From Anaerolineaceae bacterium (lineage in GTDB: Bacteria > Chloroflexota > Anaerolineae > JAAYZQ01), in contig JAAYZQ010000499.1 in NCBI GenBank assembly GCA_012514775.1, positions 1-40,757 of the forward strand: a DNA stretch of 40,757 nt, written 5' to 3'. Positions within the stretch are counted from its first letter, which is position 1. Every line of letters begins with the position of its first letter. Both the position numbers and the translations under genes were made by a program. The notes beneath the pieces were generated by a model. That model saw only the letters and a program-made list of their open reading frames with translations. It was not told the origin of the DNA and made no database searches. Positions 24,841 through 31,955 of the stretch are shown here, piece by piece.

Positions 24841-24891
24841 TGGGTCAAAGGTCATGGTAGCCCTTGACCAGGTAGATGGGGGAGATGGGGT

Positions 24892-24924
24892 GAGGCGCCC
24901 CAGCCGCCGTGGCTGGGGCGCCTC
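24892..24924 (-). terminator. Hairpin after the permease gene
   Basis: A perfect 14-bp stem (24892-24905 with 24911-24924) with a 5-nt loop, 31 nt past the permease stop. There is no T-run in the minus direction, so it is a factor-dependent terminator or a 3'-end stabiliser for the catabolic operon. Confidence 0.65.
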
Positions 24925-24955
24925 GCACGTAGAACGGGATGGCCGCGTCTCCCGC

Positions 24956-26350
24956 CTACATCAAGATGATGGCCAGGATCGTGGCCGCCGTCACACCCGC
25001 GATGCAGGGCCAGAAATTTTTGCGGACCAGGTCCATGGCCGGCACGCCGGTGATGGCCGAAACGGGCAGCACCGCCCAGGGGACGATGGTCCCGCCGCCG
25101 ATCCAGATCATCGAGATCTGGCCCAGCGCGGCCAGGGTCGCGGTCTTGATGCCCAGCGCCTGGCCCCAGGAGGCGGCCAGGGCGCCCATCAGGGGCAGGT
25201 CGTTAAAGCCCGAGCCGTCCAGCCCGGTGATGCCGGCCAGGATGGTGTGCATGATCCCGACGATGGCCTTGCCCGTGGGAATGATATTGCTCAGCGCCTG
25301 GATCAGGTCGATGATGAGGGGCTTGCCGGCGTCGCCAAAGATGGCCTCTGCGTGGCCGGGAACGCCCATGAGGTAAAAGCCCGCCACCAGGAACACCGGC
25401 GCAAAGACCTTCAGGCCGAACATAAAGCCCTCGCGCACGCAGTCGGTGATCTGGTCCATGCCGTCCTTGAGGCCCTTGTTCCAGATGCAGAAGGCCGACA
25501 GGAGGATCAGGGCCGTGCCTCCCAGGACGGCGGTGGCATCGCCTCCGCGGATCTTCATGACAATGAGGACGATCACGTCCAGCAGAAACGCCACCGGCAC
25601 CACCCAGGCTGCCGTCCGGGCCAGGGTCGAGAACTCGCGGTTCTTGGCGCTCTCCTCTTCCTCGGCAAACCTCAGATATTCGGTCTCGGTGACGACGTTG
25701 GCCTTGATGTCCTTGCGGACCACCACGAACCAGGCCACGATCAGGGCCGCGACAGAGGCAGCGATGTTGAGGGGGATGCTGGCGGCCAGGATGTCGCTCA
25801 CCGGCAGGCCGGCGGCTTCGGCGGTCAGGTTAGGCGCGCCCTGGATGACCAGGTCGGTGGACAGGGCAACGCCGTGCCCAAAGAGGTTCATGGACATGGC
25901 CGTCGAGATGGCCGGCAGGCCCACGGCCAGGGCCGCGGGGAATAGAATGGCGCCGACCAGGGCAGTGGCTGGTGAGGGCCAGAGGAACGTGGCGGCAATG
26001 TACATCACCACGCCCGTCACCCAGAAGGCCAGGGCAGGGGTGCGCATCAGCTTTTTCGCCGGTTGCACCATGAGATAGATGGCGCCGATGGGTTCCAACC
26101 CCTTGGCCAGGGCAACGATGACAGAGATGATGAACACGACGTCCAGCAGGACGACGCCGGCGCGGAGCATGCCGTTAAAGATGGCCTGCAGGCCACCGAT
26201 GGGGCTGCCCAGCAGGATCCAGCCCAGAGCAAACATCCCGATGAGAGCCACGATGGCCGTGTCCCGGCGCAGGGCCATGGTGACAAAAACCAGGATGACA
26301 AAGAGCGCATAGACCCAGTGGGCAAGTGTCAATTGAACCGTTCCTTCCAT
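24956..26350 (-). CDS. Multi-pass permease, ion-transporter-like (organic-acid type)
   Basis: 464 aa, about eleven or twelve membrane segments. It has the look of ion-transporter-superfamily carriers: two halves, each with a small-residue-rich re-entrant region ('LWPSPATALVGAILFPAALAVG' around 123-144 and 'GITGLDGSGFNDLPLMGALAASWG' around 370-393), and a charged loop in the middle ('VVRKDIKANVVTETEYLRFAEEEES'). I cannot assign a subfamily with confidence. ATG 26350 has GAGGAGGT 6 nt upstream. Last gene of the GntR-TPP-FAD-permease operon, so it probably imports the acid that the two enzymes use. Preceded by an unusual 234-bp gap. Confidence 0.8.
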   Translation of the reverse strand: MEGTVQLTLAHWVYALFVILVFVTMALRRDTAIVALIGMFALGWILLGSPIGGLQAIFNGMLRAGVVLLDVVFIISVIVALAKGLEPIGAIYLMVQPAKKLMRTPALAFWVTGVVMYIAATFLWPSPATALVGAILFPAALAVGLPAISTAMSMNLFGHGVALSTDLVIQGAPNLTAEAAGLPVSDILAASIPLNIAASVAALIVAWFVVVRKDIKANVVTETEYLRFAEEEESAKNREFSTLARTAAWVVPVAFLLDVIVLIVMKIRGGDATAVLGGTALILLSAFCIWNKGLKDGMDQITDCVREGFMFGLKVFAPVFLVAGFYLMGVPGHAEAIFGDAGKPLIIDLIQALSNIIPTGKAIVGIMHTILAGITGLDGSGFNDLPLMGALAASWGQALGIKTATLAALGQISMIWIGGGTIVPWAVLPVSAITGVPAMDLVRKNFWPCIAGVTAATILAIILM

Positions 26351-26584
26351 TTCAGACCTCCTCTTTGCGTCTGAGGCGCCGCTGGCATGCCGCCAGCAGC
26401 AGGCAGTTCGCCCGAATGAGCGCTTTCCCCCGGAGACCGGGGCACGCCTTGCCTCGCGCCCTTTCCCCGGTCGCCTCGTCAGGCTGCGACAGGCACGCGG
26501 TCTGTGCTGCTACCACCTCCTTTCGATCCGGCCTCGCCCTTCCGTTTCTGGTGGACGCCTGGCCCCTGGTGGGGCCGGCGCCCC
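26351..26584 (-). other. 234-bp intercistronic region with hairpins and an orphan Shine-Dalgarno
   Basis: Lies between the oxidoreductase stop and the permease start. It holds a perfect palindrome GGCCCC-TGGT-GGGGCC (26561-26576) just after the oxidoreductase stop, a GCTGGC/GCCAGC stem closer to the permease, and a strong AAAGGAGG (about 26515-26525) with no start codon at a good distance. A 54-codon frame from GTG 26516 ends at TGA 26352-26354, one base before the permease ATG. It may be a differential-expression element, a leader peptide or neither; no known riboswitch class was recognised. Confidence 0.45.
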
Positions 26585-27865
26585 TCAGGAAGGTAGCTGC
26601 TCAAAAAAGCCCAGAAAGCCCGCCTCTGTGACCCGCCCTCGAATGGCCGGGATATCCATGGTATAGAGGTTGCCGGCCTTCAGGTGCGCAAAGAGGACAG
26701 CGCCGGAAAAGGTATACTTCTTGGTCAGGCCTTCCTCCGTCTGCATCTGCTCGCGGACAAAGGCGATGGCCTCGCCTACCGCCGTGCTGCGCGGGATGGT
26801 GACCAGGGGCAGGCCCAGGGCGTGGCGCACGGCATTGTGCCCGGCCAGCGTGCCGGTGCAGATGGCCTCGGTGTGGCCCACGAGGAGGCCGGCCTTCTCG
26901 CCGGCGCAGAACAGGTTGTCCAGGCCCTCCACCTTGAGATGGTCGTCGCGCGGCGAGAGGGCCAGGTAGCGGATGGAATTGCCCTTGCCCCCGGAGTAAG
27001 GGTCCTCGTAGCGCGAGTTTTCCATGCCGGGAATGCGCCGCAGCTCGTCCAGGGGATAGAAGGAGGTCATGAGCTTGACGTGGCCCGTGTCCAGCAGAAC
27101 CAGGTTCTCGGCAAACTCGGCCAGGGCGTACTGCTGGCAGGCCTTGGCGGCCAGCTTCTCGGAGTGGATCAGATCTCGGGGGATGGGCACGACGGCGACG
27201 CCGGTGCGGTTCAGCTCGGCGGCGATGGCCGGATCTACCGAGTCCTTGTGCAGCTTGCAGGAGCCGCTCATGGCGCCGAAGGAGCCGTCGGCCCGCCGGC
27301 CCATGAGCTCTTGCACGCCTGCCCGCCCGGCAATGCTCACCCGGCCGCCCCAGCTCGGGCAGCGGAGGACGCACATGGCGCAGCCATTGCCGTACTTCTG
27401 GCAGTTCCCCTGGGGGCCGGCGGTGCCGGTGGTCTCCACAAAGGCGTCGGCCTCCAGGAGATCGCCCCCGCCCAGGGAGATGGCTTCCAGGCGCCCGTCC
27501 CTCTTTTCCACGTCGCACGCCCGGCTCATGAGCCACACTTCCACGCCCTCCTCCAGCAGGGTCCGGCGGACGAGGGGCTCCATGAGGGCCACGTCGTAGA
27601 GGTTGGCGTGCTCGTGGCCCGGGAAGTTGACGTTGGTGTGGCGGGCGACGCGGTCGGCCAGTTGGAACAGGCACCCGCCGCCCATGGCGATCATCTCTTC
27701 GGCCGCCGTGTAGCGGCCGTTGTTGCGCATGATGCCGCCCACCAGGCCGGTGCCCAGCAGGCAGTCGGTCTTTTCCACCAGGATCACCTCGGCGCCGGCC
27801 TTTTTGGCCGCCAGCGCCGCGGCGCAACCGCCCCAGCCTCCTCCAATGACGACGATCCTAGGCAT
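26585..27865 (-). CDS. FAD-dependent oxidoreductase with a Cys-rich (possible Fe-S) insert
   Basis: 426 aa. N-terminal FAD fold VVIGGGWGGCAAALAAKKAG (5-24) and a C-terminal FAD-closing block 'LFCAGEKAGLLVGHTEAICTGTLAGHNAVRHALG'. Between them is C155-x6-C162-x2-C165-x3-C169-P, a spacing compatible with a [4Fe-4S] cluster; further Cys follow in GSCKLHKD. The whole resembles GidA/TrmFO-like and 'FAD_oxidored' proteins without being one of the tRNA enzymes. ATG 27865 lies 8 bp inside the TPP-enzyme gene, with GGGAGGAG just upstream. Probably oxidises or reduces the product of the TPP enzyme. Substrate and partner not known. Confidence 0.82.
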   Translation of the reverse strand: MPRIVVIGGGWGGCAAALAAKKAGAEVILVEKTDCLLGTGLVGGIMRNNGRYTAAEEMIAMGGGCLFQLADRVARHTNVNFPGHEHANLYDVALMEPLVRRTLLEEGVEVWLMSRACDVEKRDGRLEAISLGGGDLLEADAFVETTGTAGPQGNCQKYGNGCAMCVLRCPSWGGRVSIAGRAGVQELMGRRADGSFGAMSGSCKLHKDSVDPAIAAELNRTGVAVVPIPRDLIHSEKLAAKACQQYALAEFAENLVLLDTGHVKLMTSFYPLDELRRIPGMENSRYEDPYSGGKGNSIRYLALSPRDDHLKVEGLDNLFCAGEKAGLLVGHTEAICTGTLAGHNAVRHALGLPLVTIPRSTAVGEAIAFVREQMQTEEGLTKKYTFSGAVLFAHLKAGNLYTMDIPAIRGRVTEAGFLGFFEQLPS

Positions 27866-29588
27866 GGCTCTCCTCCCTTCTCATGCCTTCGCGCTTCTGG
27901 CTCGCCTCGTGAAACTTGAGCACGGGCGGCACTTCGCCGGTCTCGCACTCGGTGACAATGTCCACAAAGGTCGGACACTCGGAAGCCAGTGCCTGGCGCA
28001 GGGCCGGCTCGACCTCCTCCGGGTCCTCGATGCGCATGGCCTGCAGGCCAAAGCCCCGGGCGATGCCCGCGTAATCGACGTCGTTGAATTCTACGCCGAA
28101 ACAGCGCCCGTCGTGGAACAGCTCCTGGCTGACCTTGATCCAGCCAAAGCAGGCATTGTTGAACTGGATGAGGGTCACCGGCAGGCCCAGGCGGCTGATG
28201 GTCTCCAGCTCGCCGGCGCTCATCCCAAAGCTCCCATCGCCCATGAGGCCGACGACGGTGGCCTTGGGGCTGGCCAGCCGGGCGCCCACGACGCCGGGCA
28301 GGGCGTAGCCCAGGCCGCCATAGCCGCGGGGAATGATGACCCGCCGGCCGGCCTCGGAGCGCAGGTAGGCTGCGGCAAAGGGTGTGGGCGTGCCGGCATC
28401 GGCGACGACGATGCTGCCCGCGGGCAGCAGCCGGGCCAGTGCCTGGAACACGCGCTGGGGCTTGATGGGCGCTGTGGTGACCGCCGCCTTGGCCTCGAAC
28501 TCGGCCCAAAAGGCAGCCACCTCCCCCCGGCATTCCAGCAGGGGGTTGGGGCGCGGCTGGGGAGCGCGGGCCCGCAGGGCGGCAGCCAGGTCGGCCAGCC
28601 CGAGGCGGGCATCGCCGGCCAGGCCGACGACGGTCTCATAGTTGCGGCCGATCTCGGTGGGATCGACGTCCAGGTGGACGATGGCCGGGCCGCCGGACGT
28701 CCCGGGCAGGCTCCAGTTCTCGGTGGTCACCGAATCGGTCTTGCAGCCGACGTAGAGGATCAGGTCGGCCTGGGCCAGCAGGGCGTTGGCGTAGGGCCGC
28801 CCGCCGTTGCCGCCCACCACGCCCATGCTCAGCGGATGGTCCTCGGCGATGGCCCCCTTGCCGCAGATGGAGGTGCCCACCGGCGCGCCCGCCGCCTCGG
28901 CCAGGGCGGCCACCTCGGCCCAGGCGCCGGAGGTGACGGCACCGCCACCGGCGACAATGACCGGCCGCCGCGCGGCGGCCAGGAGCGCGGCGGCCTCTTC
29001 CACGGCGGCGGGGTCGGGCCGGGTGCGATAGGCGGGATAGGTGTGGCAGGCTCCCTCGGCGTGGAGCGAAGGAGCGTCCACCCTGCCGGCCATGACGTCC
29101 ATGGGCAGGGTGAGCTGCACCGCCCCCGGCCGGCCGCTGGTGGCGACGCGAAACGCCTGGCGCACGGCGGCCGGGATGCGGCCCGGCTCCTTGACCACGG
29201 TGGTCCACTTGGTGATGGGCCGGAAGAGGGCCGTCTGGTCGAGGGCGGTCAGGACGTTACAGTCCTCGCGGCTCACGGGTGTATCGGTCAGGAGGGCAAT
29301 GACGGGGATGGATGAGGCGTGGGCCTCGGCCAGGCCAGAGGCCAGGTAGGTGGCCCCTGCCCCGCTGGGGCCCTCACATATCCCGGGCCGGAAGCTAACC
29401 CGGGCATAGACGTCGGCCATGTAGGCGGCAGAGCGCTCGTCACGGGCGAGGACGTGGGTGACGTCTCCCGCTGCCTGGCGCAGCGCGTCGTAAAAGGCCA
29501 GGCCGGTGTCGCCCGGAACGCCAAAGACGTACCGGACGTCGTAGGCCTTGAGCATCTCTACGAGAAGCTGGCCCCCATCGAGTTTCAT
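27858..29588 (-). CDS. Thiamine-pyrophosphate enzyme, acetolactate-synthase-like
   Basis: 576 aa, the three-domain length of the ALS/2-oxoacid decarboxylase family. The N-domain has VFGVPGDTGLAFYDAL (20-35) and 'ARDERSAAYMADVYAR' (48-63) with the cofactor-activating Glu; 'EGPSGAGATYLASGLAEAH' follows. The middle domain has 'ARRPVIVAGGGA'. The C-domain has the TPP/Mg2+ motif 'GLMGDGSFGMSAGELETIS' ending in 'NNACFGW'. It would decarboxylate or carboligate a 2-oxo acid; no small regulatory subunit (IlvH) is present, so biosynthetic ALS is unlikely. Neighbours (regulator, FAD enzyme, permease) point to catabolism, perhaps of a 2-oxo, oxalyl- or sulfo-acid. ATG 29588 has GAGGAGGG upstream. Confidence 0.86.
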   Translation of the reverse strand: MKLDGGQLLVEMLKAYDVRYVFGVPGDTGLAFYDALRQAAGDVTHVLARDERSAAYMADVYARVSFRPGICEGPSGAGATYLASGLAEAHASSIPVIALLTDTPVSREDCNVLTALDQTALFRPITKWTTVVKEPGRIPAAVRQAFRVATSGRPGAVQLTLPMDVMAGRVDAPSLHAEGACHTYPAYRTRPDPAAVEEAAALLAAARRPVIVAGGGAVTSGAWAEVAALAEAAGAPVGTSICGKGAIAEDHPLSMGVVGGNGGRPYANALLAQADLILYVGCKTDSVTTENWSLPGTSGGPAIVHLDVDPTEIGRNYETVVGLAGDARLGLADLAAALRARAPQPRPNPLLECRGEVAAFWAEFEAKAAVTTAPIKPQRVFQALARLLPAGSIVVADAGTPTPFAAAYLRSEAGRRVIIPRGYGGLGYALPGVVGARLASPKATVVGLMGDGSFGMSAGELETISRLGLPVTLIQFNNACFGWIKVSQELFHDGRCFGVEFNDVDYAGIARGFGLQAMRIEDPEEVEPALRQALASECPTFVDIVTECETGEVPPVLKFHEASQKREGMRREESHA

Positions 29589-29611
29589 GGCAACCCTCCT
29601 CGGTCACCGGT

Positions 29612-29638
29612 CCGGGCACGGCTTTGCCCCGTGCCCGG
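29612..29638 (-). promoter_or_regulatory. Intercistronic hairpin between gntR-type and TPP-enzyme genes
   Basis: A 10-bp perfect stem CCGGGCACGG/CCGTGCCCGG (29612-29621 with 29629-29638) and a 7-nt loop, with no T-run afterwards. It could lower transcription into the structural genes or protect the message of the regulator. Confidence 0.5.
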
Positions 29639-29663
29639 CCGCCAGTCTCAGGACGCCGTCACG

Positions 29664-30359
29664 TTATTCGTTTACGTCGCCGTCGTGCCGCTGCAAACCT
29701 GTTTCTTGTAGATCGTAGAGAACACTGAAGAGGTGGTCCCGCATGGCTTGCTCGGCAGCCCCCGGATCCCGCCGCTCGAGGGCGGCCAGGACCCGCTCAT
29801 GCTCTGTGAGCGATTTCTTCAAGCGGCCGCTGATCTGGTCGGATAGGCCGCGAAAGCGCCGTAGATGATCGTCGAGGTTGCCAATAATTACGGCCAGCCG
29901 TTCGTTGTCGATTCTTTGCCTGATGGCGTGGTGGATTTGCTGCCCGTGTTGCGAGCAGAGAACGAGGTCTCCTCCCTCCAGGGCCAGCCGGGCCTGTTCC
30001 AGGTGCCGGCCCACGGCCCGCAGCTCGTCGTCTTCAAAGAGAGTGGCGGCGATGCGCGCCGCCAAACCTTCCAGCACAGCGCGCAGCTCAAAGACCTCGC
30101 GGATGTCCTTCATGGTTACGTCGGTGACGTAGGTGCCCTTGAAAAAGACGCGCTTGACAAAGCCTTCGCGCTCCAGCTCTTGCAGGGCGTCGCGGACGGG
30201 GGTCTTGCTGATGCCCAACTGCTCGGCCAGGTTGGTCTCTACGATGGGCGAGCCCGGCTCCAGCCTGAGGGACAGGATGGCGTCCTTGATGGCGCTGTAG
30301 GCCCGGTCCTTCAACGAAGGAGAAGCATCGACACGTTCCAATTGGGCTGAGCTGCTCAC
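29664..30359 (-). CDS. GntR-family transcriptional regulator (FadR/FCD subfamily)
   Basis: 231 aa. A winged helix-turn-helix at about 16-78 ('AYSAIKDAILSLRLEPGSPI' and 'LAEQLGISKTPVRDALQELEREG') is followed by an all-helical FCD effector domain (about 90-215) with the His-rich metal or ligand residues ('QIHHAI', 'EHERVLAAL', 'MRDHLFSVL'). Such proteins repress catabolic operons until the substrate or product, usually a carboxylate, binds. GTG 30359 has GGAGG about 5 nt upstream. It is the first gene of the operon, and a 16-bp palindrome lies at its own transcription start, so it probably represses itself and the TPP/FAD/permease genes together. Confidence 0.9.
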   Translation of the reverse strand: MSSSAQLERVDASPSLKDRAYSAIKDAILSLRLEPGSPIVETNLAEQLGISKTPVRDALQELEREGFVKRVFFKGTYVTDVTMKDIREVFELRAVLEGLAARIAATLFEDDELRAVGRHLEQARLALEGGDLVLCSQHGQQIHHAIRQRIDNERLAVIIGNLDDHLRRFRGLSDQISGRLKKSLTEHERVLAALERRDPGAAEQAMRDHLFSVLYDLQETGLQRHDGDVNE

Positions 30360-30371
30360 CGCACCCTCCGT

Positions 30372-30387
30372 ATATCGTATACGATAT
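30372..30387. promoter_or_regulatory. Operator palindrome for the GntR regulator
   Basis: ATATCGTATACGATAT, a perfect 16-bp palindrome with the GT...AC core of GntR-family sites. It overlaps the predicted transcription start (about 30384) and lies 3 bp from the -10 box, an ideal repression site. No second copy was noticed elsewhere in the operon. Confidence 0.82.
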
Positions 30388-30390
30388 TCA

Positions 30391-30419
30391 ATTATAGCAC
30401 AGCACGTTCCGGCTGTCAA
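30391..30419 (-). promoter_or_regulatory. Perfect consensus promoter of the catabolic operon
   Basis: TTGACA (30419-30414), exactly 17 bp, TATAAT (30396-30391) on the minus strand. A promoter this strong fits an operon held down by a repressor. Confidence 0.88.
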
Positions 30420-30463
30420 GTGCGAATTTTCGCAGCCCGCTGCTGTTGAATCCAGTCCCTGCC

Positions 30464-30590
30464 TGGGACCGCCGAGCGCCTGCTCGGCGCCTCCCTCCAC
30501 GAGCAACCTGCCGAGCCGGCCCCTGCTGGGACCGCCGAGCGCCTGCTCGGCATCTCTCTCCGCACGCAACCTACCGAGCCGGTGCCCGGC
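30464..30590. repeat. Two hairpin repeats (63-bp period), same family as 39218-39393
   Basis: Copies at 30464-30526 and 30527-30590. Both begin TGGGACCGCCGAGCGCCTGC and contain the perfect hairpin GCCGAGC-GCCT-GCTCGGC, followed by a second (C)CGAGCCGG element. They fill the gap between the small lipoprotein gene and the GntR promoter. Another related pair stands at 39218-39393. No gene is seen in 30420-30621. Confidence 0.85.
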
Positions 30591-30621
30591 GATCCTGGCG
30601 CTTTGGCGGGCGACGGGCCCT

Positions 30622-31119
30622 CTATTGGGCCTGCCCGGAGGGCTGGGAGCGGGTCGCCTCGCAGGTGGTGAGGCCCGAGGTGGCCTGCAGCCTGGCCGTC
30701 GTGCCGCGCTGGAGGCGCAGCCCGTTCTCGCCTTCCACCAGGGCAAAGCTGGAGCGGACGGCACCGTAGGCCGGCGCGCCCCAGGTCAGCTCGTAGCTGC
30801 CCGGCTCCAGCCGGCCCTGCCAGTGCAGGGGAAAGTCGCTGCCTCCGGGCTGGACGGCGGCCGTGAACTCGGGCACGGCGGCGCAGGCCACGAGGGCGCC
30901 CCCCGCATCGCGGATCTGGAGGACACCGTCCAGGGCCCCCAGGGAGCGCATGTGGATATAGCCGGCGTTGCGCACCTCGCCGACGACGACGGTCTCGTTG
31001 CCGGGGTTGACCGACATGTGCGTGGCAAAGGTCAGGCGCGGAGTAGTATCGGCTGCGCAGCCGGTGAGTATCGACAGCAGGGCAAGCGCAAGCGCTGCCA
31101 CGATCACAAGGGATCTCAT
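30622..31119 (-). CDS. Small secreted lipoprotein, unknown function
   Basis: 165 aa. Signal peptide 'MRSLVIVAALALALLSILTGC' (shown here as residues 1-18 plus TGC) with the lipobox L-T-G-C and mature Cys at residue 21. The rest looks like an all-beta, Ig-like or FxLYD-type domain ('VVVGEVRNAGYIHMRSLGAL' gives the E-V-R-N pattern seen in such domains). ATG 31119 has GAGGAGG 6-7 nt upstream. It stands alone with its own promoter and a leader of about 150 nt. Function unknown. Confidence 0.78.
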   Translation of the reverse strand: MRSLVIVAALALALLSILTGCAADTTPRLTFATHMSVNPGNETVVVGEVRNAGYIHMRSLGALDGVLQIRDAGGALVACAAVPEFTAAVQPGGSDFPLHWQGRLEPGSYELTWGAPAYGAVRSSFALVEGENGLRLQRGTTARLQATSGLTTCEATRSQPSGQAQ

Positions 31120-31277
31120 GGACAGCCTCCTCAAGGCAAGGGATAATGGTGCATTGGTGTGAGGCGCCATTGCAGGGGGACAACCGCCACGCGCTGGTCA
31201 GATTACGCCAGGTGGCCGGTCGAGTGCGAGCTCCGCTCAGCATCGGGGGGCCGGTGCACACCGTTTCGTGCAACAGT

Positions 31278-31306
31278 TTTATACACCGGAAGGGGCACTT
31301 TGTCAA
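31278..31306 (-). promoter_or_regulatory. Promoter for the small lipoprotein gene
   Basis: TTGACA (31306-31301), 17 bp, TATAAA (31283-31278) on the minus strand, 11 of 12 consensus positions. Start near 31271. It begins only 11 nt after the end of the DUF47 gene, so this space also has to end that transcript; no terminator was seen. Confidence 0.78.
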
Positions 31307-31316
31307 GGAGAATTGT

Positions 31317-31943
31317 TCAGGTAGTCTTGACGACGATGTCGTGGATGATGTTGGCCGCCTCGTCGCCGCGGTCGGCGCAGTTGCTCAGGTGGCGATAGAT
31401 CTCCCGGAGCTTGAGCATGCTGGTCACCTGGTGTATGTCTTCCACGTCGGTGAACAGGGCGGCGATGGCCTCGCGGTAGACGCGCTCCACCCGGTTTTCC
31501 AGCGCCTTGGCGCGCGTGGCGTGCTCCACGGCCACGCCGGGATTTTCCTTGAGGCGCTGCATGGCCAGGTGGATCTCGGTGGCCGCGTCGTTAAGGAGCG
31601 ACACCATCCGCCGCAAGAAGTCATTGGGCTCGACCTCCAGGATGAGCATCTCTTCCACCGTCGAGTAGGCATAGTCCATGACGTCGTCGATGGCCCGCGA
31701 CAGGGCAAAGATATCCTCCCGGTCCAGGGGCGTCACAAAGGTGCGGTTCAGGTCGTCGATGAGGATGCGCCGCACCTCGTCGGCGTCCTTTTCGGCCTGG
31801 GCCACGGCGGCGGCGTGCTTCTCCGAGCCCCGTTTCATGTAGGCCTCCAGGGCGTTCATGCCCTGGAGCGTGATCTCGGCCTGGGCCGTCAGCGACTGCA
31901 AGAATTTGTCCTGTCTCGGTTTAAAGAACTCTTTCAGTCCCAC
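31317..31943 (-). CDS. DUF47 family PhoU-like protein, partner of the phosphate transporter
   Basis: 208 aa, all-helical, the usual length of DUF47 (Pit accessory) proteins. Opens with 'FFKPRQDKFLQSLTAQAEI', then the paired E/D-x-x-x-D metal-binding helices ('EKDADEVRRILIDDLNRTFVTPLDREDIFALSRAIDDVMD' region, the family hallmark), and ends with 'LRHLSNCADRGDEAANII'-like helices. It is thought to gate or regulate PiT transporters. GTG 31943 is 12 nt after the transporter gene, with a G-rich Shine-Dalgarno AGGGGGGGA. Same operon as pit. Confidence 0.92.
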   Translation of the reverse strand: MGLKEFFKPRQDKFLQSLTAQAEITLQGMNALEAYMKRGSEKHAAAVAQAEKDADEVRRILIDDLNRTFVTPLDREDIFALSRAIDDVMDYAYSTVEEMLILEVEPNDFLRRMVSLLNDAATEIHLAMQRLKENPGVAVEHATRAKALENRVERVYREAIAALFTDVEDIHQVTSMLKLREIYRHLSNCADRGDEAANIIHDIVVKTT

Positions 31944-31955
31944 GGTTCGTCCCCC

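Noticed and set aside
26516..26585. A known riboswitch before the permease
   Set aside because: No conserved core of TPP, cobalamin, glycine, SAM or similar classes could be read in 26351-26584.
30416..31306. Protein-coding reading of the hairpin repeats (Ala-Glu-Gln-Ala-Leu-Gly-Gly-Pro-rich frames on the minus strand)
   Set aside because: The frames come from the palindromic repeat itself, differ from copy to copy, and cross a promoter and a gene end.
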